From the NCBI GenBank assembly GCA_022497155.1, contig MU385735.1:186001-250000 (forward strand): a stretch of 64,000 bases of DNA, in the 5' to 3' direction. This DNA is from Whalleya microplaca (lineage: Eukaryota; Ascomycota; Sordariomycetes; Xylariales; Xylariaceae). The position numbers were made by a program, and so were the translations under genes. Under the pieces are notes generated by a model. That model ran no database searches and was not told the DNA's origin. It saw nothing but the letters and a program-made list of their open reading frames with translations. This document shows, one piece after another, positions 22,281-33,249 of the stretch (positions are counted from its first letter, which is position 1; every line of letters starts with the position of its first letter).

Positions 22281-23528
22281 CTACCAGCTGGAGCCATCGT
22301 AGAACGCCATGCCCTGAAAGAATTGTCTCGCGCCGAAATCCGTCAAGTTCAAAGTCTGCACCACGCGCTCCTCTTTCAGCGAGTACGTCGTGATGCTAGC
22401 GACCCCATCCAGCGTGTACAGAAACTCGCCCGCGACCACGGAGTCGAACTTGCCGCCCTGCGCGGCAGGCCCCGCAATCGTCCCCTTGATATCCATCGAC
22501 ACCGGATCCAGCACCGTGATATCGGCCACGCCCGCATCGAGGCTATACACGGCCCCGAACTCCGCCGAGTACTGGCTCCAGCACGCGGCGGAGTTCCCCG
22601 TCACGTTGACGACGCGCGCCACGCGGACGCTCAGGTCGCACCCGATATCCACGAACGCGCCCCCGAACCCCGGGTCCGTGACGTACGCCCGGTCATCGCG
22701 CCCTAGGAAGCTGACCGAGAAGTCCAGCCCGAGCGCCGCCGGCCGCGAGACCCGCGGCGTCGGGTCCACCGTGCCGTTCGCAGACACCGCGTACGCGTAC
22801 AGGTAGCCCGGCTGCCGGGCCGCGCCCGTGCCCTTGATCGAGACGAACAGCGCGCTGCCGGACGGGTTGAAGAGGATGTCGGAGGCGGTGTTGGCGGGCC
22901 CCATGGGCGGCGTCGTCTGGTTTGCCAGGGGCAGGGGCATGGGCGCGCCCCGGGGCACCAGGCCCGAGGCCGTGACCGTGTAGCATTGCACGCTGCTTTT
23001 CGCGCCGGAGTTGGCGACGCAGGTGAGGTTGTGCCGCGGTAAGTGCGCGATGGTGTTGGGGAAGTCGCCGCCGCTGGGGACGGGGGCGCCGATGAGTTTG
23101 GGGTGTTGGGGGTCGTGGCGTGGGATCGTGAAGAGGGATACGCTGTTTGAGCCTGGGTTCACGGTCAGGAGGTTCGAGCCGGAGACCACGACGGAATCTT
23201 GGCTGAAGAGAGTGTCTAGGGAGTAGTTTTCTGTGTTAGTGTCGTTTGTTACAGACTACATGGGAGCTTGGGGTGCTTGCTGAGCAAGCTACTTACCGAC
23301 CGTTGCCTCGCCGAGATTGTTGAGGCCAACGAGACCGGCGCCCTTGGTTGAGGTGCGAACTGGGTCGCTCAGGGTCCCATCTTTACTCGAGATCTTGACT
23401 GAGACGATGTTTGACCCGGCTGGGTTGTTCTCGAGGAAATAAAGGGCCCGGGAGGAGGTGTGGTTGTGTTGCGGTACTGCTGCACCTGCGGCCAAGTAGA
23501 TAAACCCAAAAGCATAAAACACCTTCAT
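22281..23528 (-). CDS. Secreted beta-propeller, lactonase / 3-carboxymuconate cyclase-like
   Basis: Exons 23297-23528 and 22281-23230 (66-bp intron) give 393 residues. Seen: a signal peptide (MKVFYAFGFIYLAAGAA), then repeated beta-propeller strands (ALYFLENNPAGSNIVSVKI, LTVNPGSNSVSLFTIPRHD, ASDILFNPSGSALFVSIKGTG, DFSVSFLGRDDRAYVTDPGF). Family: seven-bladed lactonase propellers (Pfam lactonase), often annotated in fungi as 3-carboxymuconate cyclase-like; the secreted fungal members are mostly uncharacterised and catalysis is not proven. Several N-glycosylation sequons are present. The 3' exon is strikingly GC-rich at third positions, unlike its AT-rich surroundings. Confidence 0.8.
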
Positions 23529-25106
23529 CTTTACTTTCTTGGTTCTTTTTAGTTCTTATAGCTGATCACTTTACAGAAGAAAATGAGATATGAAAGAGTC
23601 AGAAGTGAGCGACTAAAGGAGAAGGTGTAGGCGAGAATCGTGGTTACTATTTGATATTGAATATGATATCTTAGTCAAGGTCTGGGGCTCACAACGTCTC
23701 TATATGTAGTCGCTGGCTCCTGCTAAATCTCAAAGTTCCCATGGGTGATGTATTCTATGGATGATGATTCCATCCTCAGCTGAATACGAAGCTGAATCTT
23801 AGTTCTGGGCCCCCTTCCTCGAGAGGCCAACTGAGCATAGTAGTGCTCACGAGCTGTTGCGAACTTTGGGAATTTCGATATGTTGGGGTTTAATGATTCC
23901 ATTTTAGACAAGTCAGCCTTAATTTGGGCCAAGATGTGTAATTGCTCACTCCCGGCATTGAAGTAAGCTTTGCGTATAATCCCTGAGTGATCTCTGAGGC
24001 TGAGCCCTCTGCCCCATAAAATGATTCCAAACTCTACATATCCGTCAGACTACTCAAGTATAGCTTATTTTTCTCCCCTAATACCTTGATCTGACATCAA
24101 ATCTAAGAGGACGCAGCTCTCCAGCTCGCGGTTCTACAACCCCCTTGTTTTTCAGTTGTGGATAATGAAGGCCTTGTCTTCTAACGGGTTACTTGAACCT
24201 TACTTTGCTAAATTATTACTCAATGACGACTTGAAGCATGGATCAACTTTTCGTCTACATTTTTCAAGCTGTTCTCAATATGTAAAGCAGGGAACTGTAG
24301 AGCATAGTTCGTAGCACTCTTCACTAAAGTTAGCGTGCTGACCAAGATGGCTATCTTAAGAAACCCATAAGCATTGTCTAGTAGTCCTACTACCGCCTCA
24401 TGGAAATATACTTGGGGCTTTACTGGATCGTTCTACACTATCTAGAACATGAGCCCAAATTGTAAGCCTTCCAATCATGATGTTCATGAATGATGTCTTA
24501 GCGATAGGCCCGCTTGAGGCCCATAGCTATCACTGGCGCTCGAACTGATACTATCGTTCTGAAAACCGAATCTGCTACTTTCATTTGCTTTTATCTAGTC
24601 AAGCTACTTATAAACAGTGAATGTTCGTTGAGTCATTTGACGTTGTTGCTAACGTGTATTGGGCTCAGACTATAGTGATAATTGATTGTAGTCTATTTTG
24701 CGATGACTTATTCTCATTCTACTGTTTTAGACGTATATAGTGTGTGTATGGTTCTGGTGTGGCCTATAGAGAAACAAGCATGAGTGCCGAGAGAAGGTAG
24801 TATTGCCCCTAGCCCCAAAGGCTGGTACCGTAATTTAGGCCATTATTGCCGATACTGTGCGTTGGAGAATTTCCTCGGTTGACGACCCCAATGACTTCAT
24901 CCCTATAATATAATGGTTATTTGTGGTTGAAAGAATAGGCTGTTTTGGTTGCTACCTGGGGGGATCTCCTCACTTCTCAGTATACAGGCGATTATATATG
25001 CTACTGGTTTCGCTTTGTGAACTGTAGAGGAGAGAGTTGAATCTTGAAATGCTATGAAGTCTATCAACCCAGATTAAAGGCTGATTCAAAGAGAGCTAGA
25101 AAAAGT
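23529..25106. other. Intergenic with a possible gene fragment
   Basis: AT-rich. The only notable content is the open minus-strand frame at 23723-24049, annotated separately. From 24050 to 25106 no coding signal was recognised. Confidence 0.45.
23723..24049 (-). pseudogene. Coding-like open frame without a start, possible gene fragment
   Basis: An open frame of 108 codons runs from just after a TAG at 24050-24052 to a stop at 23723. Its translation looks like natural protein (FGIILWGRGLSLRDHSG, KAYFNAGSEQLHILAQIKAD, NPNISKFPKFATAREHYYAQL). The first internal Met is about a third of the way in. Sequence upstream (about 24070-24130) also reads open in places, but no splice join in the correct phase was found. 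It may be a decayed gene or an exon of a gene whose other parts were not resolved. No family is recognised. Confidence 0.3.
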
Positions 25107-26097
25107 ATGACTGTAATCGAGTTATTGAGGTGGTTGCTGTTTTCTGCATCGGTCTCTGCTGAGTGCACTAGAGAGTTTCTCATAGGGGCCACCGACACAT
25201 ACCTTGCAGCACAGATCGATGGATCTAGCAGCAATGTAGTCACCTTGACGGCTCCCGAAATCACCTATATCGAGAATGGCACGCCAGTCGACATTGCCAC
25301 TGGTATATTATCGGAAGCTATTGCGATCGACCACAACCGCAGCATTCACGATACAGTGAACTGCGGGACCTTCACCGAGATAATCGCCGCAAACAACCCG
25401 CATCCGTACGTTATTGGAACGCGAATCATCTTCAACGAGGACAACAAGATCTCGTTGATGGAGTCGATAGTTACGGACGAAGGCGACTGGGCCTTCAATG
25501 CTACAGGATATCTGTACTGGAATTCTCAGGAGAATTGGGACCCTATCCCCGAAGAGCTGAGAGACACGCGAGAAGTAATCCAGGCCGCGGGAAATGCATA
25601 CTTCGAGCGATTCAAGAATGAGAGTGTGGTCGTACCCTTTGGCATACCTTGCTCTCGTCTGGAGGGAGGTGCCTCGACTGCGCCGCTGAATAGTGAGTAA
25701 CATTAAGAGTCATTTACTACCACTTCCATTTGCTTCAGGAGCGGGAATCCCCTACTGGGGAATACACCCAGAAGCCAATTTCTCATAACCTGCAAACTTT
25801 GCAGAGAACATACTGACTCAGAATGCTGTAGTGACCGGAGACTCTTGCACTCTTGCGGGCCTGCCTTCGACTCTTGTTGTTACAGACCGTCGTTTCGTCG
25901 TGGATGAAGTCATGGGCGTCGTCGACATTTACCTCGGCTTTCCCGGTCTCGATCGTTCGCAAGGCCAGGATCCGATGCCCGATAGCCATATGTTTCGAAT
26001 AGAGCAGGGTAAGATTAGATACATCCATACTGTATCGTCGTGTGTGGAAGCAGGCTGTGGGTTAAGCGGAGGGGGAATACCTCCTCCCCCTTCGTGA
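25107..26097 (+). CDS. Secreted DUF8021-like protein
   Basis: Exons 25107-25692 and 25805-26097 (112-bp intron) give 292 residues. The ATG at 25107 gives a signal peptide (MTVIELLRWLLFSASVSA) directly before ECTREFL. Seen: features shared with fungal DUF8021 proteins, namely CTREFLIGATDTYLAAQ, ITYIENGTPVDI, RSIHDTVNCGTFTEIIAANNPHPYVIGTR (in part), VTDEGDWAFNATGYLYW, a C-terminal VTDRRFVVDEVMGVVDIYLGFPGL block and KIRYIHTVSSC. The fold resembles two SnoaL-like repeats; function is unknown. It has conserved Cys pairs and N-glycosylation sites consistent with secretion. It ends in GGGIPPPPS. Confidence 0.82.
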
Positions 26098-26644
26098 ATT
26101 CGCCGAGCACATTAGCGCCTTGAAACCTACACTTAGTAAACCGATGTGATACCGAGTGTAGTGAAAACTGTCTTATTGGGTATTTCCGGATTAAACCTCC
26201 TTTTAGTTCTCACAATATGACGGGATAAAAATTGATGTAAATATACCAGCCATATTGATATCAAATAGAAAAAAATGTTCAAAACCATTAAATTTAAACC
26301 TCCTATATGTCCAAGTTGGGAGGTTGATTACAAATTGGAAGTGTGGTGTCATACGACTTGGTGCTAACTACCCAAATATATTGTACGTTGGATTACAAAT
26401 GAGTGCGTCAACGATACTGTCCTGCAACCCCGCTCCTCTGGCCAACCTTCATCCAATAGAGTGACAAAGATCTTGCGAATACTATTCTTGAAGATTCGTA
26501 TATTAACCGGCTGTTAGTTTCCAATAAACCACCTAACCTACACCCTAATAAGCATACAACAACATCGTGTCTCGTTTCATTCCTCTACACCTGTACCGCG
26601 CATTCTTATCTACATTTGAAATTGTGCTAGACTCTAACATCACA
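26098..26644. other. Intergenic, promoter side of the first MDR gene
   Basis: AT-rich. Short direct similarities (TTAAACCTCCT near 26193 and 26289; GATTACAAAT near 26322 and 26392) suggest minor local duplication, nothing more. Confidence 0.45.
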
Positions 26645-27955
26645 ATGAAAGAAGCTCTTGTAGCTCCGGGTGAGTGATAATAAAATTAGACTAGTGGTGT
26701 AATCGCAATCATCCTCACGAGTTCTTTTTAGGACCCAAAGTTGAGATCATCGACTCGCCCATCCCGAAACCTAATGCAGACCAAGTTCTCATTAAGGTCG
26801 TAGTTAGCGGCTCCAACCCCAAAGAGTATGTGTTGCCAAGTCCTTTTTATTTTTATTTTTATAAATTTCTTTTTATACTATTTTAGATTGTGTTAGGAGA
26901 TATATCTGCCTGCTTGGGATGTTTCGAGAGTTGAGACTGCTGAGACCGGATTTTGGACAACCAAAATCAACCCAAGGGGCATTGACTAACTACAAATTGT
27001 ATATAGTTGGAAAGTACCAGAATGGCGAAAAACGACCGCCAACCAGGGCGATGATATTGCGGGAGTTGTCCACGAAGTTGGCACCAATGTGTCAGAGTTC
27101 AAGCCCGGAGATAGGGTCTCTGCATATCATCAGATTGCTACTCCTCATGGTTCCTATGCGGAATACGCTGTTGCTTGGCAGCACACCACCTTCCATATTC
27201 CGCCCAAGACTACTTTTGAAGGTACTATCCGACGAGATATGATCGTGGAATCGGATGAAGGGCTCGCTAACAAGTTATCAGAGGCTGCTGCAATCCCACT
27301 GGCTGCCATGACGTCTGCAGTCGGACTGTACGTCCGCCTTGGCCTGCCGCAGCCATGGACGCCAGCAACAAAACCGACGCCGCTTGTTATCTATGGTGCT
27401 GCTTCTTCCGTTGGAGCTTATGCTATCCAACTCGCCAACAAGAGCAACATTCATCCGTTGATCTGTGTTGCTGGTACATCTGGACCGTATGTGGAGACGT
27501 TAATTGATCGTACTAAGGGCGATGTCATCATTGACTACCGGGAAGGAGACGATGCTGTCGTTGAAAGCTTAAAGAAAGTATCAGATGGCACCAAGTTGCT
27601 TTATGCTTTTGATGCAGTATCGGAGAAAAACAGCTATGTGAACCTGAGTAAAGTCCTGGCTGAAGGCTCGAAGCTCACTCTTGTCCTGCCCGCGAAAGAT
27701 ATCGAATTCCCCTCATATATAACACAGACAAACACTTCGGTAGGTTCGGTGCATTCGGATGCGAAGGACTTTGGTTATGTCTACTTTCGATACTTCACTC
27801 GGGGCCTACAGGAGGGCTGGTTCAAACCACAACCCCAGGAGGTTGTGCCTGGTGGATTAGGAGGCATCCAAAAGGCACTAGAAAACCTGAAAGCTGGCAA
27901 AGCAAATGCTGTTAAATACGTTTTCAGGATTGTCGAAACAGAAGGGGTTCAATAA
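26645..27955 (+). CDS. Zinc-independent MDR oxidoreductase (enoyl-reductase-like)
   Basis: Exons 26645-26669, 26732-26825, 27007-27221 and 27282-27955 give 335 residues. Introns are 62, 181 and 60 bp. Seen: a GroES-like N-terminus (MKEALVAPG, VEIIDSPIPKPNADQVLIKV, SGSNPKDWKVPEW), GDDIAGVVHEVGTNVSEFKPGDRV, the nucleotide-binding loop YGAASSVGAYAIQLA and the C-terminal GGLGGIQKALENLKAGKANAVKYVF. This is the medium-chain dehydrogenase/reductase type seen in fungal trans-enoyl reductases and ToxD-like proteins; no zinc ligands are evident, and NADPH use is inferred. The third intron is 60 nt, a multiple of three with no stop, so retaining it would insert 20 residues; a GCTAAC branch site and family alignment (TTFEEAAAIPLAAM) show it is an intron. 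Confidence 0.85.
27222..27281 (+). other. Stopless 3n intron (60 bp)
   Basis: Starts GTACTA after TTT GAA G and ends AGTTATCAG before AGGCTGCT. It carries GCTAAC 13 bases before its end. Its length is divisible by three and it contains no in-frame stop, so unspliced transcripts would still encode a full protein with 20 extra residues between TTFE and the EAAAIPLAAM helix. Confidence 0.8.
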
Positions 27956-30788
27956 GCAACCTCTGAATAGGCCTCTAGGTACATGAGATGCTACTAGGGG
28001 TACGCTTCTGACATTAAACGCAGCTGGAAAGTCAAAATATAATGGTAGTCATCAGGTTTCTTCGAGCTTTTTCCCCTTTTTTCTTCGTCTTCTTTTTTCT
28101 TTTTTCTTCGTTGCTCTACCCCCTGATTGTCAATATCATGAATAGGAAGTGTGTCTGTTATGGAATCACCCTCTGGAATTGTATTTTCATAGAAGGTTCC
28201 TAAGCAACCTAAGAATGACATGCGGACCTTTGAACCCGGGACTCTAATATAAAAACTTAAAAGCCCGTACATAATAATGCAAGGTATTATGTGGCAATCT
28301 TCCCCTTGTTTCTGGTCCCGCGAGACAGAGGAATTTAAGGAGCTTTGGGTATTGTGATATTTGAAATTAGTCTTTATCTTTCTGAATAGTTTGGACGATT
28401 TGTCGTAATGTACTTCCCTAGGAGTTCTTAACTCTGCATTGGGGAGGGGGGAGGCTTACCTTCTGCATCTACTTCTGATATAGTTTAGAGCTCACACTAA
28501 TTCATTATTTTCATATACAGCACTGATTAAATTAGACTAGCATGTGAATTTGGATATGAGTGGTGTGCTTAACCAAGCGACCTATTAATAGGTATAGTTG
28601 AATATTCTTTTGTACTTCTGATTCTAAGGTACGAACTGATAGCAGTCTAGCAGGTAGACCTGTACTACAGGATAGCGTACGGCAATGAAACTAGGACGCC
28701 ATTGGAATCTGGAGCATTATTAGTTGATTAGATATCTTAGTCTGATAGATTTGTTTACTGCGTCATATTCATCCTCACTGTTGTGTCTAGACCTGGTCGC
28801 TTTTTTGACAAAATACTATATATAACGATAACTAGAAGGCACAGACAAAGTTATGTATGGATGAGGACCTCTGAATAAAAATTCGTCTCGGTTATTATTA
28901 CAATCACTACAAGGGGAGGTGATATAGGCCGCTAATGTATAATCAATTAGTCAGAGAATTGACATATAACACAACCAGGTTCTGATCGCGTTGACTCGAC
29001 GTCGTTGATACCTCATTGCCAATAATGGGAAGAACAGAAAGAATACCTTGTATATGCGATGCTGCTGGTTCTCCGTAGCTGGAATTACTTTCATAAGGGA
29101 TTAATGACCTGTTTCCGCATGGGGAACTATCTCTGTTATTTGATTTTCCCAAACAGTATGGCTCAATTCTAGGTTGTTATCTTTGAATAAAAGAGGTGGT
29201 TGTGTTGTGAGTCTGAGGATTATTTAAAAACACCGACAACTGTGGTTTGGGGGTTCATTTGACATGGGCGCCTACTGATCCTTGTTACGTCTCATTAGTG
29301 GGACGATGTATTTCTGGTCACCCCTGAGCGCATCAAATATGGACAAAAATACTCGAGGGGCTGGATTCCAAGAAGACGGAGGCAATCCCCAGCGACACAA
29401 TCGAGTTTCTTCATGACCGTGACATCGAGGCCTTTTAACTCAGAAAGGAAGCTCTCGAACATTAACCATGGTCCACCATGTTGAACGAACGCCCCTTGAA
29501 ATTTCAATCGCGTGTTTTTTGAGCACAAACTTAAAACGCTTTCAAACGGTCTTGATGTATTATAACAGACTGCACCATCCGATACTAGGGTGCGATGGGA
29601 TGATTTTCTGCCAGATTACGGTGTTTAAGGGGTCAAGGGGCAATCCCTTTGTTGGAAAAGATGTGACAATTGACAGGCCAACTCTTGCCGGGGCCCCCCC
29701 GAAAGAAACATCTTGGCACGAGATCTGGCACAGGGATCAAACAGTGGGTGGATCAACACTAACCGGCAGATCGTAAGCAATCACGACAATAGGATTAGAC
29801 TTCTTGAGCCTCAATTTGCCATCATCGGTTCGAGCCGAATCATCAAGACGATTGTTTTCGTGGAGTATAGCACACTTACTGACTATAGAATCTGTAAGCT
29901 ATCTAGTACAACAGTTTAACCTGCAATCTAAGATTCTAATGTCTACATCCTACTCAACACTTTTATTCCAGTTCACATGAGAATATTCTGTGATCGTCTT
30001 CACCGACAATGAGCTCCGAATACTTCTTTGCTGATCAGTACATGGTACATATAATTATCTACTTTGTATGTGTACTACGTAGTATTATTCTTAGGGATTT
30101 TCCGACCATTCGCTACCGCACAATACCATTGTACTCGCAGTAGTCCCTTAGCGCCCTCGCTAGAACATTCCTGCCCATTGCTTGGCATCTGTGTCAAGCC
30201 CTGGGCCCAAACATGAACCATGCTTTGTATTCCGACCGGCTTGCCTCCTTCGTGATGTTTTTTAATCGAACATCATTTCTAGAGCAACCAGGGGTCTCAT
30301 CGCTGTTATGACAAGCATATTAGTGGAGGTCGACTGTCTAGCCCACTTGTTACGAGGCGCTAAAATCCCGATTCGGGTGTCGTGCCGTCTCCGTCAGTTC
30401 GAGATCTGGTCTAGCCCAGTGGCACACCCATACTAGTAAGGAGTCTTCATTGGTTTCCCTAGAATCCACCACTGTGACACAGATCTTGTTGGAAATGGCT
30501 TCATGCGCACTGTCGAAGGGGACCTCTATTCGGCAAACGCATGGGTCTTCTTCATACTAGCCAGGGCCAGATTATGGCAATTACTGGTAGCTATATAGGT
30601 GGTGATGTTCGCGACAGATCTGTTTTCTCAACATTGCTCTGCTGGCCGGCTTCCTTTCTTGATCGTATCCTTCTCTTTCGTTCCTGGCGATCCAGTGGAT
30701 CTACTGCATTTTTAATTGCTTCTTTCTTTTCTAAGCCCTTTTTTTAAACCCTGCCATCCCGGTGCTGGCATCTTTGTAAATCGTCAAC
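27956..30788. other. Long intergenic region, no gene recognised
   Basis: About 2.8 kb, AT-rich. A poly-pyrimidine/poly-purine run (about 28065-28110) lies just downstream of the MDR gene. An open minus-strand frame at 29295-29546 looks faintly coding but has no start or domain. The last 150 bases are the promoter and leader of the gEgh16-like gene and are rich in T and CT tracts. Confidence 0.4.
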
Positions 30789-32167
30789 ATGTCGTTATCG
30801 TCTCTCTTTTGCGTTGCTTCTTTACTGGCGTTGGCCCAGGGTCACGGTGTCATCTTGGCTGCTCAGGGTATCCAAGGATCGCCAGCAAGCACCGGTTTCC
30901 AGGGTAAGCCGATCATTATGATAATTTCTGTGTATATTCGCTGACCTTCAAAGTTAACAATGAATTGGCAAGAAACTGTACATCGATAAGCCCGTGTCAG
31001 CAGGATACGACCATTATCCGCGATGCGGAAATTGCAGCAAATGTCGTTAACGAGTGTGGGCGCACCGAGTTGAGCGGCAACATCGACATCGGGGAGAATA
31101 CCGAGAATGCTCTTGCGGCCAATGCCGTCACTCAGGTCCAGGCTGGATCTCAGGTTCAGGTCACCATCCGTAAGAATCACCTGTGTACATACTATTTGTA
31201 TACGAATCCATAGCTAATGGAACATAGACCAGGTCAATGCTGATGGAGCCGGGCCATACACTTGTGATTTGGTGAGTCTGCCCGTATGCAACAATTTTGA
31301 TCTATTAGCTGACTTGGACATCATAGGTCGAGGCTGGAAATAATGGTGTTATCTCGCAAAACCTCTCCGTCACAAACAACGTTCCTGGAGTGAATGGCTT
31401 CTCTCAAGCCAAGGAGGAGGATTTCAACATCACTGTTACCATGCCCGACTCATTTGCCTGCACTGGATGTAAGGACTACGTTGAAATTCTGAAGATCTGA
31501 TAGAGGTACTAATACATTTATAGCGTCCGCCGGCAATGTGTGCACTGTCCGATGCCGCAACAACGCCCTTGCTGGTCCATTCGGCGGTTGCTTCCCGGTA
31601 CAGCAAACGGACACGACAGCCAAAGTCAACACACCCGCCAACATAGATACAGCTGCGTCGCTGGACAAGGTATCGAAGCAGGTTCAACAGGACAAGGCAG
31701 ACTTACCCGCGGCCATTGCTGCAGTCCAGAATGCGGGTACTGATAAAGCGCTGAGTGATGCGGCGGCTGTCAGCTCGCTTTTGAAGCAAGGGGCCACGAT
31801 TACGAGCATACCCGCTTCTGTTCAAACGCCCAACGTTCTTCTTGGTGGTACTGCATCAGCAACGGCTACAGCCGCCGCGGGCAAGAACTCTGCTTCCTCC
31901 GCTGCCGCATCGGCTGCCGCATCTAAGACGGCTACTGGAAGTAGTCGAAACGGCAATGGACGCGGCAATGCCAACAATGGCAATGCGAACGCTAACAGTA
32001 ACGCCAATGCGAACGGCAATGCCAATGCGAATGCGAATGGTAATACTAATGCAAATGGCAACAACCGAAACAACAATGGTAATGCCAATGCGAACAGCAA
32101 TGCCAATGCCAATGCGAATGGCAACAGCAGAGCTGGAAATAACAACAGAAGGAGATTCGTTGCATGA
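30789..32167 (+). CDS. Secreted gEgh16/MAS3-family protein
   Basis: Five exons (30789-30903, 30954-31169, 31228-31271, 31327-31468, 31524-32167) give 386 residues. Introns are 50-58 bp. Seen: a signal peptide (MSLSSLFCVASLLALAQG) followed by HGVILAAQGIQGSPASTGFQ, then CTSISPCQQDTTIIRDAEI, NECGRTELSGNIDI, AGPYTCDLVEAGNNG and CTVRCRNNALAGPFGGCFPVQQ. These are hallmarks of the Egh16-like family that includes powdery-mildew gEgh16 and Magnaporthe GAS1/MAS3, proteins expressed during appressorium formation or host contact; the biochemical role is unknown. A Lys/Ala-rich helical segment follows, and the last 75 residues (about 312-386) are an Asn-Ala-Gly repeat of GNANAN type ending in RRRFVA. Its presence suggests a host- or surface-associated lifestyle. 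Confidence 0.9.
31960..32145 (+). repeat. Low-complexity coding repeat (Gly-Asn-Ala-Asn)
   Basis: Imperfect 6- to 18-bp repeats of AATGC/AACGG-type units encode the Asn-Ala-Gly tail of the gEgh16-like protein. The reading frame is maintained across all units, and silent differences between copies suggest the repeat is not very recent. Confidence 0.8.
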
Positions 32168-33249
32168 ACTACTAGAGCACAGGCTAGTGGCGAACACTTC
32201 GAGTGTTAACTTGATGCTTACCAGGAGTTGTGAATACTGGGTGGAGGGATAGGATTGGGCATGTTGTACTGTACTAAAGTTCGCCTGTATATATCTCGAC
32301 GATTCGAATACAGATCTATTATATGTAACACTGTCTGATATCTTTATGAGAAACCGCATGACATTCTGGGTAAATATTATGGCCACTAGACAGTATGGAG
32401 AAGGTCCGAGTAATTTGTCGATGGTGATACTTCTGTTTAGTCCGAGCCTTGGTGTTGACACTCGAAACGGCTCTTACCTACAGATCTCTTATTCCTTTCT
32501 TATGGCACGGGGTAGTGGTATAAATACTCAGTATGGAACCTGATAACCGATCGAGTCTGTTACATATTGATCCGAGATGATCAAATGCCCAGCTGTGTAC
32601 GCGTTACATCATTTTATTCTAGTGGTATATGTTTAGTGGTACTGAGTTTGGGCAGCCTAAACCCTTACAATTAATCTTAGAAAGCACCTGTGTACTTCTA
32701 CTTGTCACTGTCCCGGAGGATTATGATTATATGTCTCCGGAAGAAAGGCCCCTTAGTATTCGCCCGGCGGATTTCCGGCTCGATACCTTGCGATTCCTCC
32801 GAGATGTAACTGAAGTCAATATCGGATATCGGGCCATCAATGTTGATTAAACCTGCATCTTGAAGACCTTCCGCGATGGAATATAAAAAGCTGACTATCG
32901 CCATACTGCATAATAGAAAGATCAAAGGCTTTAAGTTCTTCAAATGCCTATAGGTAAAGTTTTACCTACTAAACGACCTTAAGACTTTACATCAGCTTTC
33001 ACCCACACCCTATATATTACTGCCTTGCCTTCTGTCATGCACTCCTTCAAACCACAATACGACATCGCTGAGATTGCATAACGTGAGGGGCAAAAGGTTT
33101 ATAAGGAGCCCACGAGATCCCCCAACTTTAGGAAAGGCAGGATCCAGCTTTCTTCTTTATTAGGTAGTTACTTGCTAGGGATCTACATCTACTATTCCTA
33201 TCATTCTATAAACGATCGACCATCGACGACTTAGAGCTCTGTATCTCAA
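32168..33249. other. Intergenic, nothing firm
   Basis: Between the gEgh16-like gene and the second MDR gene. A 68-codon minus-strand frame from an ATG at 32904 to 32698 (ending RRHIIIILRDSDK) is not recognisable and is not called as a gene. Confidence 0.45.

Noticed and set aside
28211..28260. GGGTTCAAA-like T-loop sequence on the minus strand, considered as a tRNA
   Set aside because: No matching acceptor, D-arm or anticodon arm could be folded around it.
29295..29546. Minus-strand open frame that looks weakly coding
   Set aside because: No ATG at the start, no splice partner and no recognisable motif; recorded only as intergenic content.
32698..32904. Minus-strand open frame of 68 codons
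   Set aside because: No domain, no signal peptide from its ATG, and no neighbouring exon; too short to support on sequence alone.
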